Assembly: GCA_030066755.1 (NCBI GenBank)
Contig: JASJAX010000003.1
Coordinates: forward strand, 1 to 44,855
Direction of reading: 5' to 3'
Source: Acidimicrobiia bacterium
GTDB lineage: Bacteria; Actinomycetota; Acidimicrobiia; Spongiisociales; UBA5794
DNA length: 44,855 nucleotides
Shown here: positions 36,380-44,597 of the stretch, in pieces
Numbering within the stretch: position 1 is the first letter of the stretch
Layout of the letters: the number at the start of each line of letters is the position of its first letter
Made by a program: the position numbers and the translations under genes
Notes under the pieces: generated by a model
The model's database searches: none
Told to the model about the DNA's origin: nothing
What the model saw: only the letters and a program-made list of their open reading frames with translations

Positions 36380-36979
36380 TCAGCAGTCCACCCAGGCGAA
36401 CGCAGTCAGGTGGGGGTCGCCGCCCATGGCGTCGCCGGCGACTTCGAAGCCGAGCGTCGTGAGCACCAAGCGCATGTCCTGCGGGTCGATGCCTCGACTC
36501 CTGCTTCCGTAGTCGCCCACGATCAACCGTCCGCCGGGGCTGACCCAGCCTTGCAGGCGACGGAGGAGGTCGCCGAGCAGGCCGACAGGAGCGATATGCG
36601 ACAGCGTGTAGACGTAGTCGTACGTGCGGGGAGGTTGCCAGGTCCAGACGTCTCCGTGGTGCAACTGGGCGGCGTGGGCCGGCAGCCGGCGCCGCGCCGT
36701 CTCGATCAGGCGTGATCCCAACTCGAGGCCGTGCGGAGTGAGTTCGAGGCCGGCCTCGGCCGCCCACGTCACGAGACATTCGAGGAGATAGCCGTTGGCG
36801 CAGCCGACGTCGAGGAAGTCGCCGGATCGATCGACGGCATCCAGGATCGGGCCGCGCTCCGCTCGCCAACGCTCGGCGCCTCCGCTGAACCCTGACTGCC
36901 GGATGGGGTCATCGGAAGCGAGGTATGCCGCTTCGAGGGCCTCCATCTCCTCCATGAAGTCGCGGTCGGGCCTTTTCAT
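36380..36979 (-). CDS. SAM-dependent class I methyltransferase
   Basis: A 199-residue methyltransferase. Motif I is FLDVGCANGYLLE (about 54-66), the acidic loop is HGLELGSRLIE, and the post-I region HGDVWTWQPP is followed by YDYVYTLSHIAPVG and GRLIVGDYGS. The substrate is unknown. The ATG at 36979 is chosen since TACGGT lies six bases upstream and upstream in-frame codons lack family character. It is divergent from the GNAT gene at 37045, with only 65 bp between. Confidence 0.85.
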   Translation of the reverse strand: MKRPDRDFMEEMEALEAAYLASDDPIRQSGFSGGAERWRAERGPILDAVDRSGDFLDVGCANGYLLECLVTWAAEAGLELTPHGLELGSRLIETARRRLPAHAAQLHHGDVWTWQPPRTYDYVYTLSHIAPVGLLGDLLRRLQGWVSPGGRLIVGDYGSRSRGIDPQDMRLVLTTLGFEVAGDAMGGDPHLTAFAWVDC

Positions 36980-37044
36980 GGTGTCACCGTAGCCGGTGCT
37001 CCTCGCCGGGCTTAGGTCACTGTGGTCAAGTAGGTTGGCGGTCG

Positions 37045-37557
37045 ATGCCATGGCTGCCAGAACCCTTGCACTCAGACCGGTTGATGGTGCGCGGCCTCAG
37101 CGACATCGACCGGCCGCTGCTCACTGCGCTGATGCGCAGCCCGGACGTTCGTGCGTTCCTCGGCGGTGCGATGACCGCCGAACAGGTCACGGAGACGCTG
37201 GCCGGACCGATCGGCCGACAGTGGGGCGTCTTCTGCGTCGTGCGCTCCGACAGCGCCGAGCCGATCGGGACGGTCACCCTCTCACGTGATCGGGGTGAAC
37301 TCGAGATCGCCTATCAGTTCCTCCCGGAGCACTGGGGCCACGGGTTCGCCCGCGAAGCCGTGCAGATGGTCGTCGACTGGCTCTGGGACGCCGCCGCCGA
37401 CGACCGGGTGATCGCCGTGACCCAGGCCGCACACGATCGGTCACGAGCGCTGCTCGAGGACCTCGGCATGCGAGTAGTCGACGAGTTCGAGGAGTTCGGC
37501 GCGTTGCAGAAGGTGTACGAGCTTCGACGGCCGGGAGTAGCGAGTAACGAGACTTGA
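37045..37557 (+). CDS. GNAT-family N-acetyltransferase (RimJ-like)
   Basis: A 170-residue acetyltransferase of the RimJ/RimL-type GNAT group. It has the N-terminal strand SDRLMVRGL, the motif A region ELEIAYQFLPEHWGHGFAREAV (in part, binding acetyl-CoA) and the C-terminal SRALLEDLGM. TAGGTT at 37031-37036 lies eight bases before the ATG and no Shine-Dalgarno sequence is present. Its last residues (VASNET) and stop codon are encoded by heptamers of array R7, so the repeat has reached into the gene. Confidence 0.87.
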   Translation: MPWLPEPLHSDRLMVRGLSDIDRPLLTALMRSPDVRAFLGGAMTAEQVTETLAGPIGRQWGVFCVVRSDSAEPIGTVTLSRDRGELEIAYQFLPEHWGHGFAREAVQMVVDWLWDAAADDRVIAVTQAAHDRSRALLEDLGMRVVDEFEEFGALQKVYELRRPGVASNET

Positions 37558-37649
37558 GACCTGGGACCTGCGACTTGAGACCTGTCACTCGCATGCGACC
37601 TGAGACCTCCGACCAACTTGCGCCGCGCGCCGTGAGACTTGAGACTCGC
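37536..37649. repeat. heptamer array R7 overlapping a gene end
   Basis: Units with a 7-bp period run from 37536: AGTAGCG, AGTAACG, AGACTTG, AGACCTG, GGACCTG, CGACTTG, AGACCTG, then TCACTCG, a 4-nt phase break near 37592-37595, CGACCTG and AGACCTC. The first three units code for the GNAT C-terminus and supply its TGA. A GCGC-CGC-GCGC hairpin (37620-37630) and two further TGAGACT units (37634-37647) follow before the RNA methyltransferase start. Confidence 0.88.
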
Positions 37650-37653
37650 CCCC

Positions 37654-38442
37654 ATGCCTTCCGACCCCGTTGTTGCTCGCGCTGAGATGGAACGGTTGCT
37701 GGCGCCTGGGCGGGGTACCACGCGGGACCCGCGTTGGTTCCGGTTTGGGGAGCACACGCTCGAACCTGACGAGGTCATCGACCTGCTGCGTCCCTTTCAC
37801 ACGATCGAGCGTGAGGCTCGCATCGATGAAGTCCTGGCCGACCGCACTCGTTCGCTCGCGGTGGTGGTCGAAGGTGTGGTCGATACGGGCAACATCGCTG
37901 CGGTGATGCGGACGGCAGACGGCTTGGGGGTGCAGGAGTTCCATGCGATCGACACCGCCGGGAGCTACAAGCATTCGAAGCGGACCGCGCAAGGCAGCGA
38001 GAAATGGCTGGACCGTCGGAAGTGGCGGTCGACTGCCGATTGTGTCGCGTACCTACGGGCAACGGGGTACCGGATCGTTGCTGCGCACCTCGACGACAAC
38101 GCGGTCCCGATCGAGGAGATCGACTTCACGGTGCCCACAGCGATGGTGTTTGGCAACGAACTCGCCGGACTCTCCGATGAGATGCTGGAGGCCGCCGACA
38201 TGACCACGGTCATTCCGATCACCGGGTTCGTGCAGAGCTTCAATCTCTCCGTAGCTGCGGCGTTGACCTTGTACCGCGCCCGAAACGACCGGCAGGAGCG
38301 GCTTGGACAACACGGCGATCTCGACGCCGCAGACCGCCTGCGAACCAAGGCCGTCTTCGTGATGAAGAGCGTTCGGCATCACCGCCGCATCATCGAACGC
38401 CTCATCGCCGAGGGTCGGCTCGATCGAGAGATTCCGAGCTGA
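37654..38442 (+). CDS. TrmH/SpoU-family RNA 2'-O-methyltransferase
   Basis: A 262-residue SPOUT methyltransferase. Motif 1 is VVEGVVDTGNIAAVMRTADGLG (given in part; the Asn and Arg are conserved), motif 2 is FGNELAGLSDEML, and motif 3 is IPITGFVQSFNLSVAAAL, together forming the trefoil-knot SAM site. The organisation fits TrmH, which methylates G18 of tRNA, though related rRNA enzymes share these motifs. ATG 37654 is chosen; an in-frame TTG at 37639 lies in repeat sequence. The stop abuts the convergent gene's stop (TGATCA, 38440-38445). Confidence 0.9.
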   Translation: MPSDPVVARAEMERLLAPGRGTTRDPRWFRFGEHTLEPDEVIDLLRPFHTIEREARIDEVLADRTRSLAVVVEGVVDTGNIAAVMRTADGLGVQEFHAIDTAGSYKHSKRTAQGSEKWLDRRKWRSTADCVAYLRATGYRIVAAHLDDNAVPIEEIDFTVPTAMVFGNELAGLSDEMLEAADMTTVIPITGFVQSFNLSVAAALTLYRARNDRQERLGQHGDLDAADRLRTKAVFVMKSVRHHRRIIERLIAEGRLDREIPS

Positions 38443-39468
38443 TCAGGGCCCAACTCGCCACACGGTGGGGTTCGAGCCTTCGCTGACGGTGAGGTAGGCG
38501 GTGCCGTCGGCGGCAAAGGCGATCGATTCCCCCTGAGTCTCCTCGGTCGCCGGGGCGAGGCACGGATCGGTGGTGAAGGCCTCGGCCAGCGATCGATCGT
38601 TGCGGGCCCACATCCAGACCTCGCCGTATCCGCGGAGCGCAAGCATGGTGCCGTCGGGGCTGATGTCGGCCGCCGTGACGAACGAGCCGGCACCGAGCTG
38701 CAGTCGGGCGATCTCGAACAGCGGGATGATGGGTTCGCTGCCGACGGTGGTCGCTTCTGCCCGGAGGACGATCGAGTCGCCCGTGCTCGACTTGGTCACG
38801 ATCAGGAGGTCGCCGTCGATCGGGTCGACGAGCATGGCCTCGGCGTCGACCGGAGGGATCGGATAGACGAGCCGAAGCGAGACGGCGTCGGCTACGACGC
38901 CACTCACAGACGGGTCGGGCTCGGCGAAGCGGTAGACCGTGACATCGGGCCGAAACGCCAGGTTGTCACCGATGTCGCCGACATAGAGATAGTCGAGTCC
39001 CGGCTCGGGGCCCGGACCGATCGCGATGTCCTCCCAATCGAGCGCAAACGTCCCGTCGAGCGTCCACACACCGAGTGACGCACCGGTCTCATCGATGGCG
39101 TAGACGGCGGCGTCACCGCCCGAGTCGTTGTGAGTCCAATAGACACCCGGATGCGCGCGGCTCGCGACGATGCCTGAGGCCTCGGTGATCTCGGCTGCAG
39201 CAACCGAGCCGACATCGGCGACCGTGGTGAACCGATCACACACCGTGGCTCCCTCGGCAGGCGGGTTGGGTACGAAGCGGGTCTGCGGGGTTGTTGGTGG
39301 CACGGACGTCACCGACGGCAGCGACGTCATCGCCGAGTCGGTCGCAGGTGCAGACGAGGACGGAGCCGCCGGTGTTCTGCCGGCGCAGGCGGTCGCAATC
39401 AGGGCAACGGCGATCGCCGCCGCAAGGCATCGTGGTGCAGTACCGGGAGTGCGCGTCCGGGGGATCAA
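38443..39468 (-). CDS. lipoprotein with beta-propeller-like domain
   Basis: A 341-residue exported protein. The signal peptide ends in lipobox ATAC (Cys at about 28) and a Ser/Thr/Pro linker extends to about 65. The rest has strand repeats with YWTHNDSGGDAAVYAID, DYLYVGDIGDN and LRGYGEVWMWARND, suggesting a propeller; similar motifs occur in secreted esterase-like or SMP-30-like folds. No catalytic residues are certain. It is coupled to the M20 peptidase by a 4-nt overlap, which suggests the two act in one process, otherwise unknown. Confidence 0.78.
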   Translation of the reverse strand: MIPRTRTPGTAPRCLAAAIAVALIATACAGRTPAAPSSSAPATDSAMTSLPSVTSVPPTTPQTRFVPNPPAEGATVCDRFTTVADVGSVAAAEITEASGIVASRAHPGVYWTHNDSGGDAAVYAIDETGASLGVWTLDGTFALDWEDIAIGPGPEPGLDYLYVGDIGDNLAFRPDVTVYRFAEPDPSVSGVVADAVSLRLVYPIPPVDAEAMLVDPIDGDLLIVTKSSTGDSIVLRAEATTVGSEPIIPLFEIARLQLGAGSFVTAADISPDGTMLALRGYGEVWMWARNDRSLAEAFTTDPCLAPATEETQGESIAFAADGTAYLTVSEGSNPTVWRVGP

Positions 39469-40808
39469 GCCGGTTCGGCGATGAGCCGGAGTGCGATCGC
39501 TTCCGCAAGAGCACCTCTGCGCAACTCGTTGAGGTCCTGGCTCTCATTGGGGCCGTGGGGGCGGCTGCGGTGATCGGCAACGCCCGTCAGCAGGATCGAC
39601 GCATCTGGGTACTGCTCTGAGAAGGCCGCAACGAACGGAATCGACCCACCAACCCCGATGTCGATCGTGTCGACGCCCCAGGCCGCTGCGAATCCCGTAC
39701 GAAAGGCGTCGTACGCCGGTCCGGTCGTATCGAGCGCGAACGCATCACCGGAGGCGCCGCGAGCCACCGTGACCTGAGCTCCCCAAGGCGCGTGAGCTTC
39801 GAGATGGTTCACCAGCGCGTCCATGGCACGGCCCGGGTCGTCGCCGGGAGCGAGTCGAAGCGACACCTTGGCACGAGCGACCGGTACCAGCTGGTTGATG
39901 GCCTCGGACACGGGAGGTGCGTCGACCGCAAGAATCGAGATCGCCGGCTTCATCCACATACGGGCCGTGAGCGACCCCCGGCCGATCAGTTCGACGCCGT
40001 CGACGACCCCGGCCTCTTCCCGCAGCGAGACGTCGGTCATGTCGAGCGGATCCGCGTCGCCGCCGACGAGCCCTTCGATGGCCACGTTGCCTTCTGCGTC
40101 GTGCAGGGTGGCGAGGAGCCTCGCCAAGCACGTGATGGCATCCGGAACAACACCGCCGTACATGCCGGAATGAACGGCATGATCCAGCGTGCGGACCTCG
40201 ACGGTGCAATCGACGAGCCCTCTGAGTGATGTCGTGAAGGACGGGACTCCGGTTCGCCAATTCCCCGAGTCGGCGATGACGATGACGTCGGCGGCGAGCA
40301 GCTCGTGGTACTCGACGATGAACTGCTCGAGGTTGGTGGAGCCGATCTCCTCCTCACCTTCGACGAAGACCTTCACGCCGACCGGCGGTGCTCCATCGTG
40401 AGCCAGGAGCGCACCGAGATGGACGATGACACCCGCCTTGTTGTCGCTGGACCCCCGCCCGTAGAGCCGGCCGTCTCGTTCCACCGGGCTGAACGGGTCG
40501 TCCATGTCCCACTCGGAGGACGGGCCCGGCGGTTGCACGTCCTGATGGGCGTACAGCAACACCGTCGGGGCCCCCGGCGGTGCCGGGATCTCGCCGAAGA
40601 CGGCCGGGTGGGCTCCCTCGAGTTCGAGCAACCGAACGTCTCGCATGCCGACCTTGCGGAGCAGTTCGGCCACGGCCGCGGCTCCGCGGCGGACCTCCGT
40701 CGGGTCGTACCCGGGAGCGCTCACGGACGGGATCCGGACGAGGTCCTCGAGGGCGGCTCGCATGGCCGGGAAGTGGGTGTCGATGGAAGCGGCGAGATCG
40801 TCGTGCAT
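39465..40808 (-). CDS. M20-family metallopeptidase (dipeptidase)
   Basis: A 447-residue peptidase of the M20/PepV-CNDP-like group. Metal ligands are the His in LLYAHQDVQP, the Asp in RGSSDNKAG (bridging), Glu-Glu in EGEEEIGS (catalytic base and ligand), the Asp in IADSGNW and the His in HGPNES near the C-terminus. The lid domain lies between about 195 and 360. No signal peptide. The ATG has TAGCCT seven bases upstream (40821-40816) and no Shine-Dalgarno sequence. It heads an operon with the lipoprotein gene. Confidence 0.93.
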   Translation of the reverse strand: MHDDLAASIDTHFPAMRAALEDLVRIPSVSAPGYDPTEVRRGAAAVAELLRKVGMRDVRLLELEGAHPAVFGEIPAPPGAPTVLLYAHQDVQPPGPSSEWDMDDPFSPVERDGRLYGRGSSDNKAGVIVHLGALLAHDGAPPVGVKVFVEGEEEIGSTNLEQFIVEYHELLAADVIVIADSGNWRTGVPSFTTSLRGLVDCTVEVRTLDHAVHSGMYGGVVPDAITCLARLLATLHDAEGNVAIEGLVGGDADPLDMTDVSLREEAGVVDGVELIGRGSLTARMWMKPAISILAVDAPPVSEAINQLVPVARAKVSLRLAPGDDPGRAMDALVNHLEAHAPWGAQVTVARGASGDAFALDTTGPAYDAFRTGFAAAWGVDTIDIGVGGSIPFVAAFSEQYPDASILLTGVADHRSRPHGPNESQDLNELRRGALAEAIALRLIAEPA

Positions 40809-40832
40809 GAGGGGGAGGCTAGGCGGAACGGC

Positions 40833-40948
40833 GGCTGTGCAGCCCAGTTGTCGGTCGTCGGTCGTCAGTCGTCAGTCCGAACGGGCGTTGCCAACGGGAT
40901 CCGAACGCTCGAGCTCCTCACTGACTACTGACTACTGAATACTGACTA
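40833..40948. repeat. composite element R8 with two heptamer arrays
   Basis: Order: a small hairpin GGCT-GTGC-AGCC (40833-40844); array a, TTGTCGG, TCGTCGG, TCGTCAG x2 (40848-40875); a core containing AGTCCGAACGGG (40874-40885) and GATCC; array b, CTGACTA x2, CTGAATA, CTGACTA (40921-40948). The same order and the same 12-nt core occur at 44598-44761. It lies upstream of the M20 gene with the hairpin nearest the gene. The rest of 40809-41033 shows no gene. Confidence 0.88.
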
Positions 40949-41033
40949 CTACCCACTCAAACCTTGTGCAGGACCTGCCGATTGAATCTCACGTCATTGG
41001 AGGCACGCAATCGGGGAAAACCTCATCACCGAC

Positions 41034-41855
41034 ATGTTGAGCAGTTGGGTGTTCTGGCTCATCAGCTCGGTCGCTACCAGCCTGCTCGTGCTGTATGTGA
41101 CCGTCGTGGCGCCGGCTGCGGCCGGTCAGCGGGCGCGTCGCGGCGACCCGCCGCCGCCGTCATTCGAGCGTGATCCCGACGAGCCCGTTGAGCCGCGTGT
41201 CGACACCGAGAAGGCGATGGTGGCGGCGATGTCGGTCCACGGCGATCGGATCGAAGCGGCCCAGAAGCAACTCGTCGAGGCACGAGTCGGTACCACCCAG
41301 GAACGGCTGCATTCGCTCGATCGTGCCCTCGAGCTCTTGACGGAAGCGACGATGGCCCGACCGGACAGCTACGAGGCGGCGGAAGCCCGTGCGCACGTCC
41401 ATCTCCAGCGCGCAGATCTGGTCGACGACGAGGCCGAGCGCGACGCTGCCCTCCGACAGTCGGCCGAGGCGTTCCTGGAAACGAGCGAGCTACGCCCCCG
41501 CGAGTTGGACGCCTACCTCGGAGCGGGTGCGGTGTGGCTCCGCTTGGCGGGCCGGTGGTCCGGTGATGCAGCCGTCGACGCCGTTGACGTCGCCGCCGCC
41601 ACCTATGAGCGGGCTTTCGACCAGGCGCGCAACAACGTGGCGTTGATGCGGGCGTGGGGCATCGCCATCGATGGACTGTTCAGACGCGACGCGGCCTCGT
41701 ATGGGTCTCGACGCGCCACCTTCGACGCTGCCCTGCAAACTCACCGCGGCGGTGATCACGATCTCGCCGAGTGGTTGCGGACCGTCATGTCGGCGCCTGA
41801 ACCTCCGGCCGCCCCGGCGGTCGAGCCGCTGACCATCCGCAATCGCATCGGGTGA
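41034..41855 (+). CDS. single-pass membrane protein with TPR-like helical domain
   Basis: A 273-residue protein with an N-terminal transmembrane helix (about 5-29), a Pro-rich linker and a long all-helical domain. From about 85 to 210 it repeats Ala-rich helix pairs (for example LDRALELLTEATMARPDSYEAAEARAH, given in part), resembling TPRs. The sequence is acidic and Arg-rich with no enzyme motif. A Pro/Ala tail ends the protein. No clear ribosome site. Function unknown; TPR-type scaffolding is the best guess. Confidence 0.72.
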   Translation: MLSSWVFWLISSVATSLLVLYVTVVAPAAAGQRARRGDPPPPSFERDPDEPVEPRVDTEKAMVAAMSVHGDRIEAAQKQLVEARVGTTQERLHSLDRALELLTEATMARPDSYEAAEARAHVHLQRADLVDDEAERDAALRQSAEAFLETSELRPRELDAYLGAGAVWLRLAGRWSGDAAVDAVDVAAATYERAFDQARNNVALMRAWGIAIDGLFRRDAASYGSRRATFDAALQTHRGGDHDLAEWLRTVMSAPEPPAAPAVEPLTIRNRIG

Positions 41856-41933
41856 CCACCGGCGGGCCGCCGCGGAGGAAGCGTCTAGGGTCCACGGGGC
41901 GCTCATCAGGGCTAGCGGGCGTAGCGAAGCGGT

Positions 41934-42569
41934 ATGACGGAGTCTTCGGGGCAGATCATCATCCTCAATGGGACTGCGAGTTCCGGTAAGTCGTCCATTG
42001 CCAAGGAGCTGCAGCGGTCCTTGCCGGGGTACACCCTGCACACCGGGATCGATCATTTCGCCCAAACGTTGCCAGAGGACTTCGTTGTGCTCGGTGACGG
42101 GATTGATCCCGCCGCCGTCGAGGGGTTGCTGTGGGTGACGACCGACGACGGCGAGCGCGTCACGGAGTTCCGACTCGGACCGAAGGCCGTGCAGCTGAAG
42201 GAGAGCATGTATCGCTCGGCGCAGGCGGCTGCGGGCACGGGGTTCAATGTGATCGTCGACGACGTCATCATGGATGAACGTGTACTCGCGATCATCGGTC
42301 GGCTCCTGGCCGGGAAGGCGTACTTCGTCGGTGTGCGCTGTCCGAAGGATGTGGCCAGTCGTCGACACGAGGAACGTGGTGACCGGTTCCCGGGATTGGT
42401 CGAGACGCAGTTCGACATCGTCCACAGCCACGGCGTGTATGACCTGACCGTCGATACCCACGCCAACTCCTCAGTCGAGTGTGCCGACGCCATCCTCGAG
42501 ATGGTCGGCAAGGTGCCGCACCCCGGAGCCTTGAAGGTGCTCGATCGCAGATTCACGGGCGGCGAGTGA
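41934..42569 (+). CDS. chloramphenicol-phosphotransferase-like P-loop kinase
   Basis: A 211-residue P-loop kinase of the CPT-like family. Walker A is GTASSGKSS at 13-21. The family's GVDxF-like acidic motif is GIDHFAQTLP, with Asp40 as candidate catalytic base. The segment NVIVDDVIMDE and the FVGVRCPKDVASRRHEERGDR region fit the CPT core. Family members phosphorylate chloramphenicol or unknown hydroxylated small molecules; a resistance role is not implied. TAGCGA lies six bases before the ATG, a near match to the leaderless pattern. Confidence 0.83.
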   Translation: MTESSGQIIILNGTASSGKSSIAKELQRSLPGYTLHTGIDHFAQTLPEDFVVLGDGIDPAAVEGLLWVTTDDGERVTEFRLGPKAVQLKESMYRSAQAAAGTGFNVIVDDVIMDERVLAIIGRLLAGKAYFVGVRCPKDVASRRHEERGDRFPGLVETQFDIVHSHGVYDLTVDTHANSSVECADAILEMVGKVPHPGALKVLDRRFTGGE

Positions 42570-42587
42570 TCTCGATCGTTGAGTCGG

Positions 42588-42607
42588 AATCCATCGAACG
42601 ATGGATT
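42588..42607 (+). terminator. hairpin after the CPT-like gene
   Basis: The perfect 8-bp arms AATCCATC (42588-42595) and GATGGATT (42600-42607) have a 4-nt loop. It starts 18 bp past the stop at 42569. There is no T-run, so it may be a processing or stability element instead of an intrinsic terminator. Confidence 0.42.
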
Positions 42608-42667
42608 GAGTCCTCGCTGGTCCATCCGTAGCTTCGGAGCGACGCAAATCCAACACAGGGAGGCATC

Positions 42668-42982
42668 GTGGGAACACTCGCTCTGATCATTCGCAGCACG
42701 GCGCAACCGGGGCGACGCGAGGAGATCTACGAGGCATATCGAAGCGTCATGGCTCCGCGGGCCGAAGCGAACGAGGCCCAGGAGGTCGTCGTCTGGTGCA
42801 ACGATCTGGCCGATCCGGATCGGTTCACGCTGTTCGAGATCTACCGCGATCAGGCGGCGTTCGGTCAGAACGCCGAGGCACCCTGGTTCGGCGAGTACAT
42901 GGGCAAGGTCGGTCCCCTCTTGGCCGGTGAGCCCGAGGTCACGATGGCAACGCCCGAATGGAGCACCGGTATCGGCGGCTAG
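42668..42982 (+). CDS. antibiotic-biosynthesis-monooxygenase (ABM) domain protein
   Basis: A 104-residue ABM-like protein of the dimeric ferredoxin-like fold. It starts with strand TLALIIRSTAQPGRREEIYEA, then VVVWCNDLADPDRFTLFEIYRDQAAF, matching the family pattern of a central strand with E-x-Y/W (both given in part). Such proteins include quinol monooxygenases and heme-binding enzymes; the substrate is unknown. GTG start with GGGAGG upstream. Its stop shares CTAG with the convergent LuxR gene. Confidence 0.82.
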   Translation: MGTLALIIRSTAQPGRREEIYEAYRSVMAPRAEANEAQEVVVWCNDLADPDRFTLFEIYRDQAAFGQNAEAPWFGEYMGKVGPLLAGEPEVTMATPEWSTGIGG

Positions 42983-43368
42983 TCGGCTGATGGGGGATCG
43001 CCGTCGCCGCCGTGCCACGCCGCGGCGATGGCGGCGCGATTCGGCAGCTTCGTCTTGGCCAGGACCGCATGAACGTGGTCCTTGACCGTCGCCTCAGAGA
43101 TGAACAGCTTGCGGGAGATCTGGCGGTTGGTCATGCCGCCGGCGACCAGTTCCGCGACTTCTCGTTCTCGATCCGAGAGGGCAGTGAACCGGCGGGAGCG
43201 GGCCGGTCGAACGAACACCACCGGTGGATCGTCCGTACGATCGACGGTGATGTGCTGGTCGGCGGAATCGGCGAGCTCGATGAGTTCCCGCAACGGCACC
43301 TTGCCTTCGTGGCGGTCCATTCCCGACAGCAGATCCCGCACGTCCTTCCTGGTACGGTCGTCGGCCAT
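42979..43368 (-). CDS. LuxR-type HTH protein without receiver domain
   Basis: A 129-residue protein. The C-terminal half (about 68-125) is a LuxR/GerE helix-turn-helix: LSDREREVAELVAGGMTNRQISRKLFISEATVKDHVHAVL is its span, with Glu73 of the EREV pattern and VKDHV in the recognition helix. The N-terminal part has no receiver signature. ATG 43368 is chosen because TACGGT lies seven bases upstream; upstream in-frame codons mirror the opposite gene. Divergent from the NTF2-like gene, whose promoter it probably regulates (inference). Confidence 0.85.
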   Translation of the reverse strand: MADDRTRKDVRDLLSGMDRHEGKVPLRELIELADSADQHITVDRTDDPPVVFVRPARSRRFTALSDREREVAELVAGGMTNRQISRKLFISEATVKDHVHAVLAKTKLPNRAAIAAAWHGGDGDPPSAD

Positions 43369-43411
43369 GCGCACCACCGTACTCAGCAATCGTCCGACGT
43401 GAGGAGGCGCC

Positions 43412-43777
43412 GTGGAGGAACGTGACGTTGTTGAGCGGTACTTCGCTGCGATGCGGCGAGGTGCCGAAGCCGAGGACGAGATGATGGCCTTGTTTGCCGA
43501 CGACGCGGTGTACGTCGATCCGTTCTCCGGAGAGATGCGAACGTCGACGGGTCGTGAGGCGATTCGGGCGACGCTCCGCAGCGGGTGGGAGACGCCACTT
43601 CCCGATCTCAAACTCATTGTCGACGAGATCACGATCGAGCCCGGGCACGCCGCCTCGGTCTGGACCTGCGAATCGCCCGCCTTGCCGGGGCCGATTCGTG
43701 GGCGCGATCGCTATGTCATTCGTAACGGCAAGATCGCCCGGCTCGAAGTAGAGATCCTGCCCGACGAACCGGAGTAG
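43412..43777 (+). CDS. NTF2/SnoaL-like protein
   Basis: A 121-residue protein with the cone-shaped NTF2-like fold pattern. An N-terminal helix pair (EERDVVERYFAAMRRG) is followed by ALFADDAVYVDPFSG, then GREAIRATLRSGWE and three or four strands. Family members are small-molecule isomerases, cyclases or hydrolases, but no catalytic set can be named. GTG start with GAGGAG six bases upstream. It is divergent from the LuxR-type gene by 43 bp and converges with the dienelactone hydrolase gene. Confidence 0.83.
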   Translation: MEERDVVERYFAAMRRGAEAEDEMMALFADDAVYVDPFSGEMRTSTGREAIRATLRSGWETPLPDLKLIVDEITIEPGHAASVWTCESPALPGPIRGRDRYVIRNGKIARLEVEILPDEPE

Positions 43778-43791
43778 GCCCGCGGCGCGAG

Positions 43792-44550
43792 CTACGCGTT
43801 GGCGGCCAGAAAGCCGAGGACCCGTTCCCACGCATCTGCGGACGCAGCTGCAAACTCGTCGGCCTTGCGGTCGAAGAACGAGTGGGGTGCCCCGTCGTAC
43901 ACGATGATCTCGTTGGTGACGTCGGCTTCCGTGAGTGCGGCTCGGAATCGGTCGACTTCGGCGACGGGGATGCCCGGATCGGCGCCACCCATGAGACCGA
44001 GAATCGGGCACTCGATGGCGTCGACCACGTCGATCACGGCCGCTGCTCCGGGTGGGAAGCCGTCCGCGGTGGGATGTCCGTAGAACCCGATCGCTCCGGA
44101 GAGCCCATGTCCTGAAGCTGCCTGCGTCCACGAGTTGCTGCCGCCGTAACAGAAACCGATTGTGAAGACGGCACGCTGCGGTTCGTCACGACGGAGATGC
44201 GCAACCGCAGCGGCAGTGTCGAGTCGGACGCCCGCGGCGGTGGTTTGCTCGATATGTGGCCAGAACTCGAAGTCGTCGCCACGCCGGCCGACTCCGGCGG
44301 TACGCCCGAAGTAGTCGATCGCAACGGTGTCGTATCCGTGTTCGGCGAGCCGCAATGCCAGCTCCTCGTAGAAGCGATACAGCCCACGCACGTCAGGCAA
44401 GACCACAACCGCCGGACCGGCCCCGGGCCCGATGGCATGGAATGCCGCGAGTTCCGTCCCATCGTCAGCGGTCAGCGCCAAATGCTCGTGATCGACGGCC
44501 GCCCCAGAGACCGCCGGTATCGGCGGCGAGGAATCGAGATCGAAACACAT
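43792..44550 (-). CDS. dienelactone hydrolase family protein
   Basis: A 252-residue alpha/beta hydrolase. The nucleophile motif is GFCYGG (Cys in the place of Ser, typical of DLH), followed by GAIGFYGHPT, then LMGGADPGIP with the acid Asp and YDGAPHSFFDR with the catalytic His. The N-terminal VVLPDVRGLYRFYEELA is also typical. It likely hydrolyses a lactone or ester; the true substrate is unknown. AGAGG lies upstream of the ATG. The upstream region holds the repeat element at 44598-44761. Confidence 0.9.
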   Translation of the reverse strand: MCFDLDSSPPIPAVSGAAVDHEHLALTADDGTELAAFHAIGPGAGPAVVVLPDVRGLYRFYEELALRLAEHGYDTVAIDYFGRTAGVGRRGDDFEFWPHIEQTTAAGVRLDTAAAVAHLRRDEPQRAVFTIGFCYGGSNSWTQAASGHGLSGAIGFYGHPTADGFPPGAAAVIDVVDAIECPILGLMGGADPGIPVAEVDRFRAALTEADVTNEIIVYDGAPHSFFDRKADEFAAASADAWERVLGFLAANA

Positions 44551-44597
44551 CGGCGGCCTCTTCTGTGGACGGTGACTACGTCTGAACCGTAGTGGTG

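Noticed and set aside
37620-37653. TTG start at 37639 for the RNA methyltransferase
   Set aside because: It lies in repeat-derived sequence without a ribosome site; the ATG at 37654 precedes the recognisable protein.
41934-42569. Chloramphenicol resistance determinant
   Set aside because: Only family-level similarity to CPT is visible; many members have other or unknown substrates and there is no resistance or mobile context.
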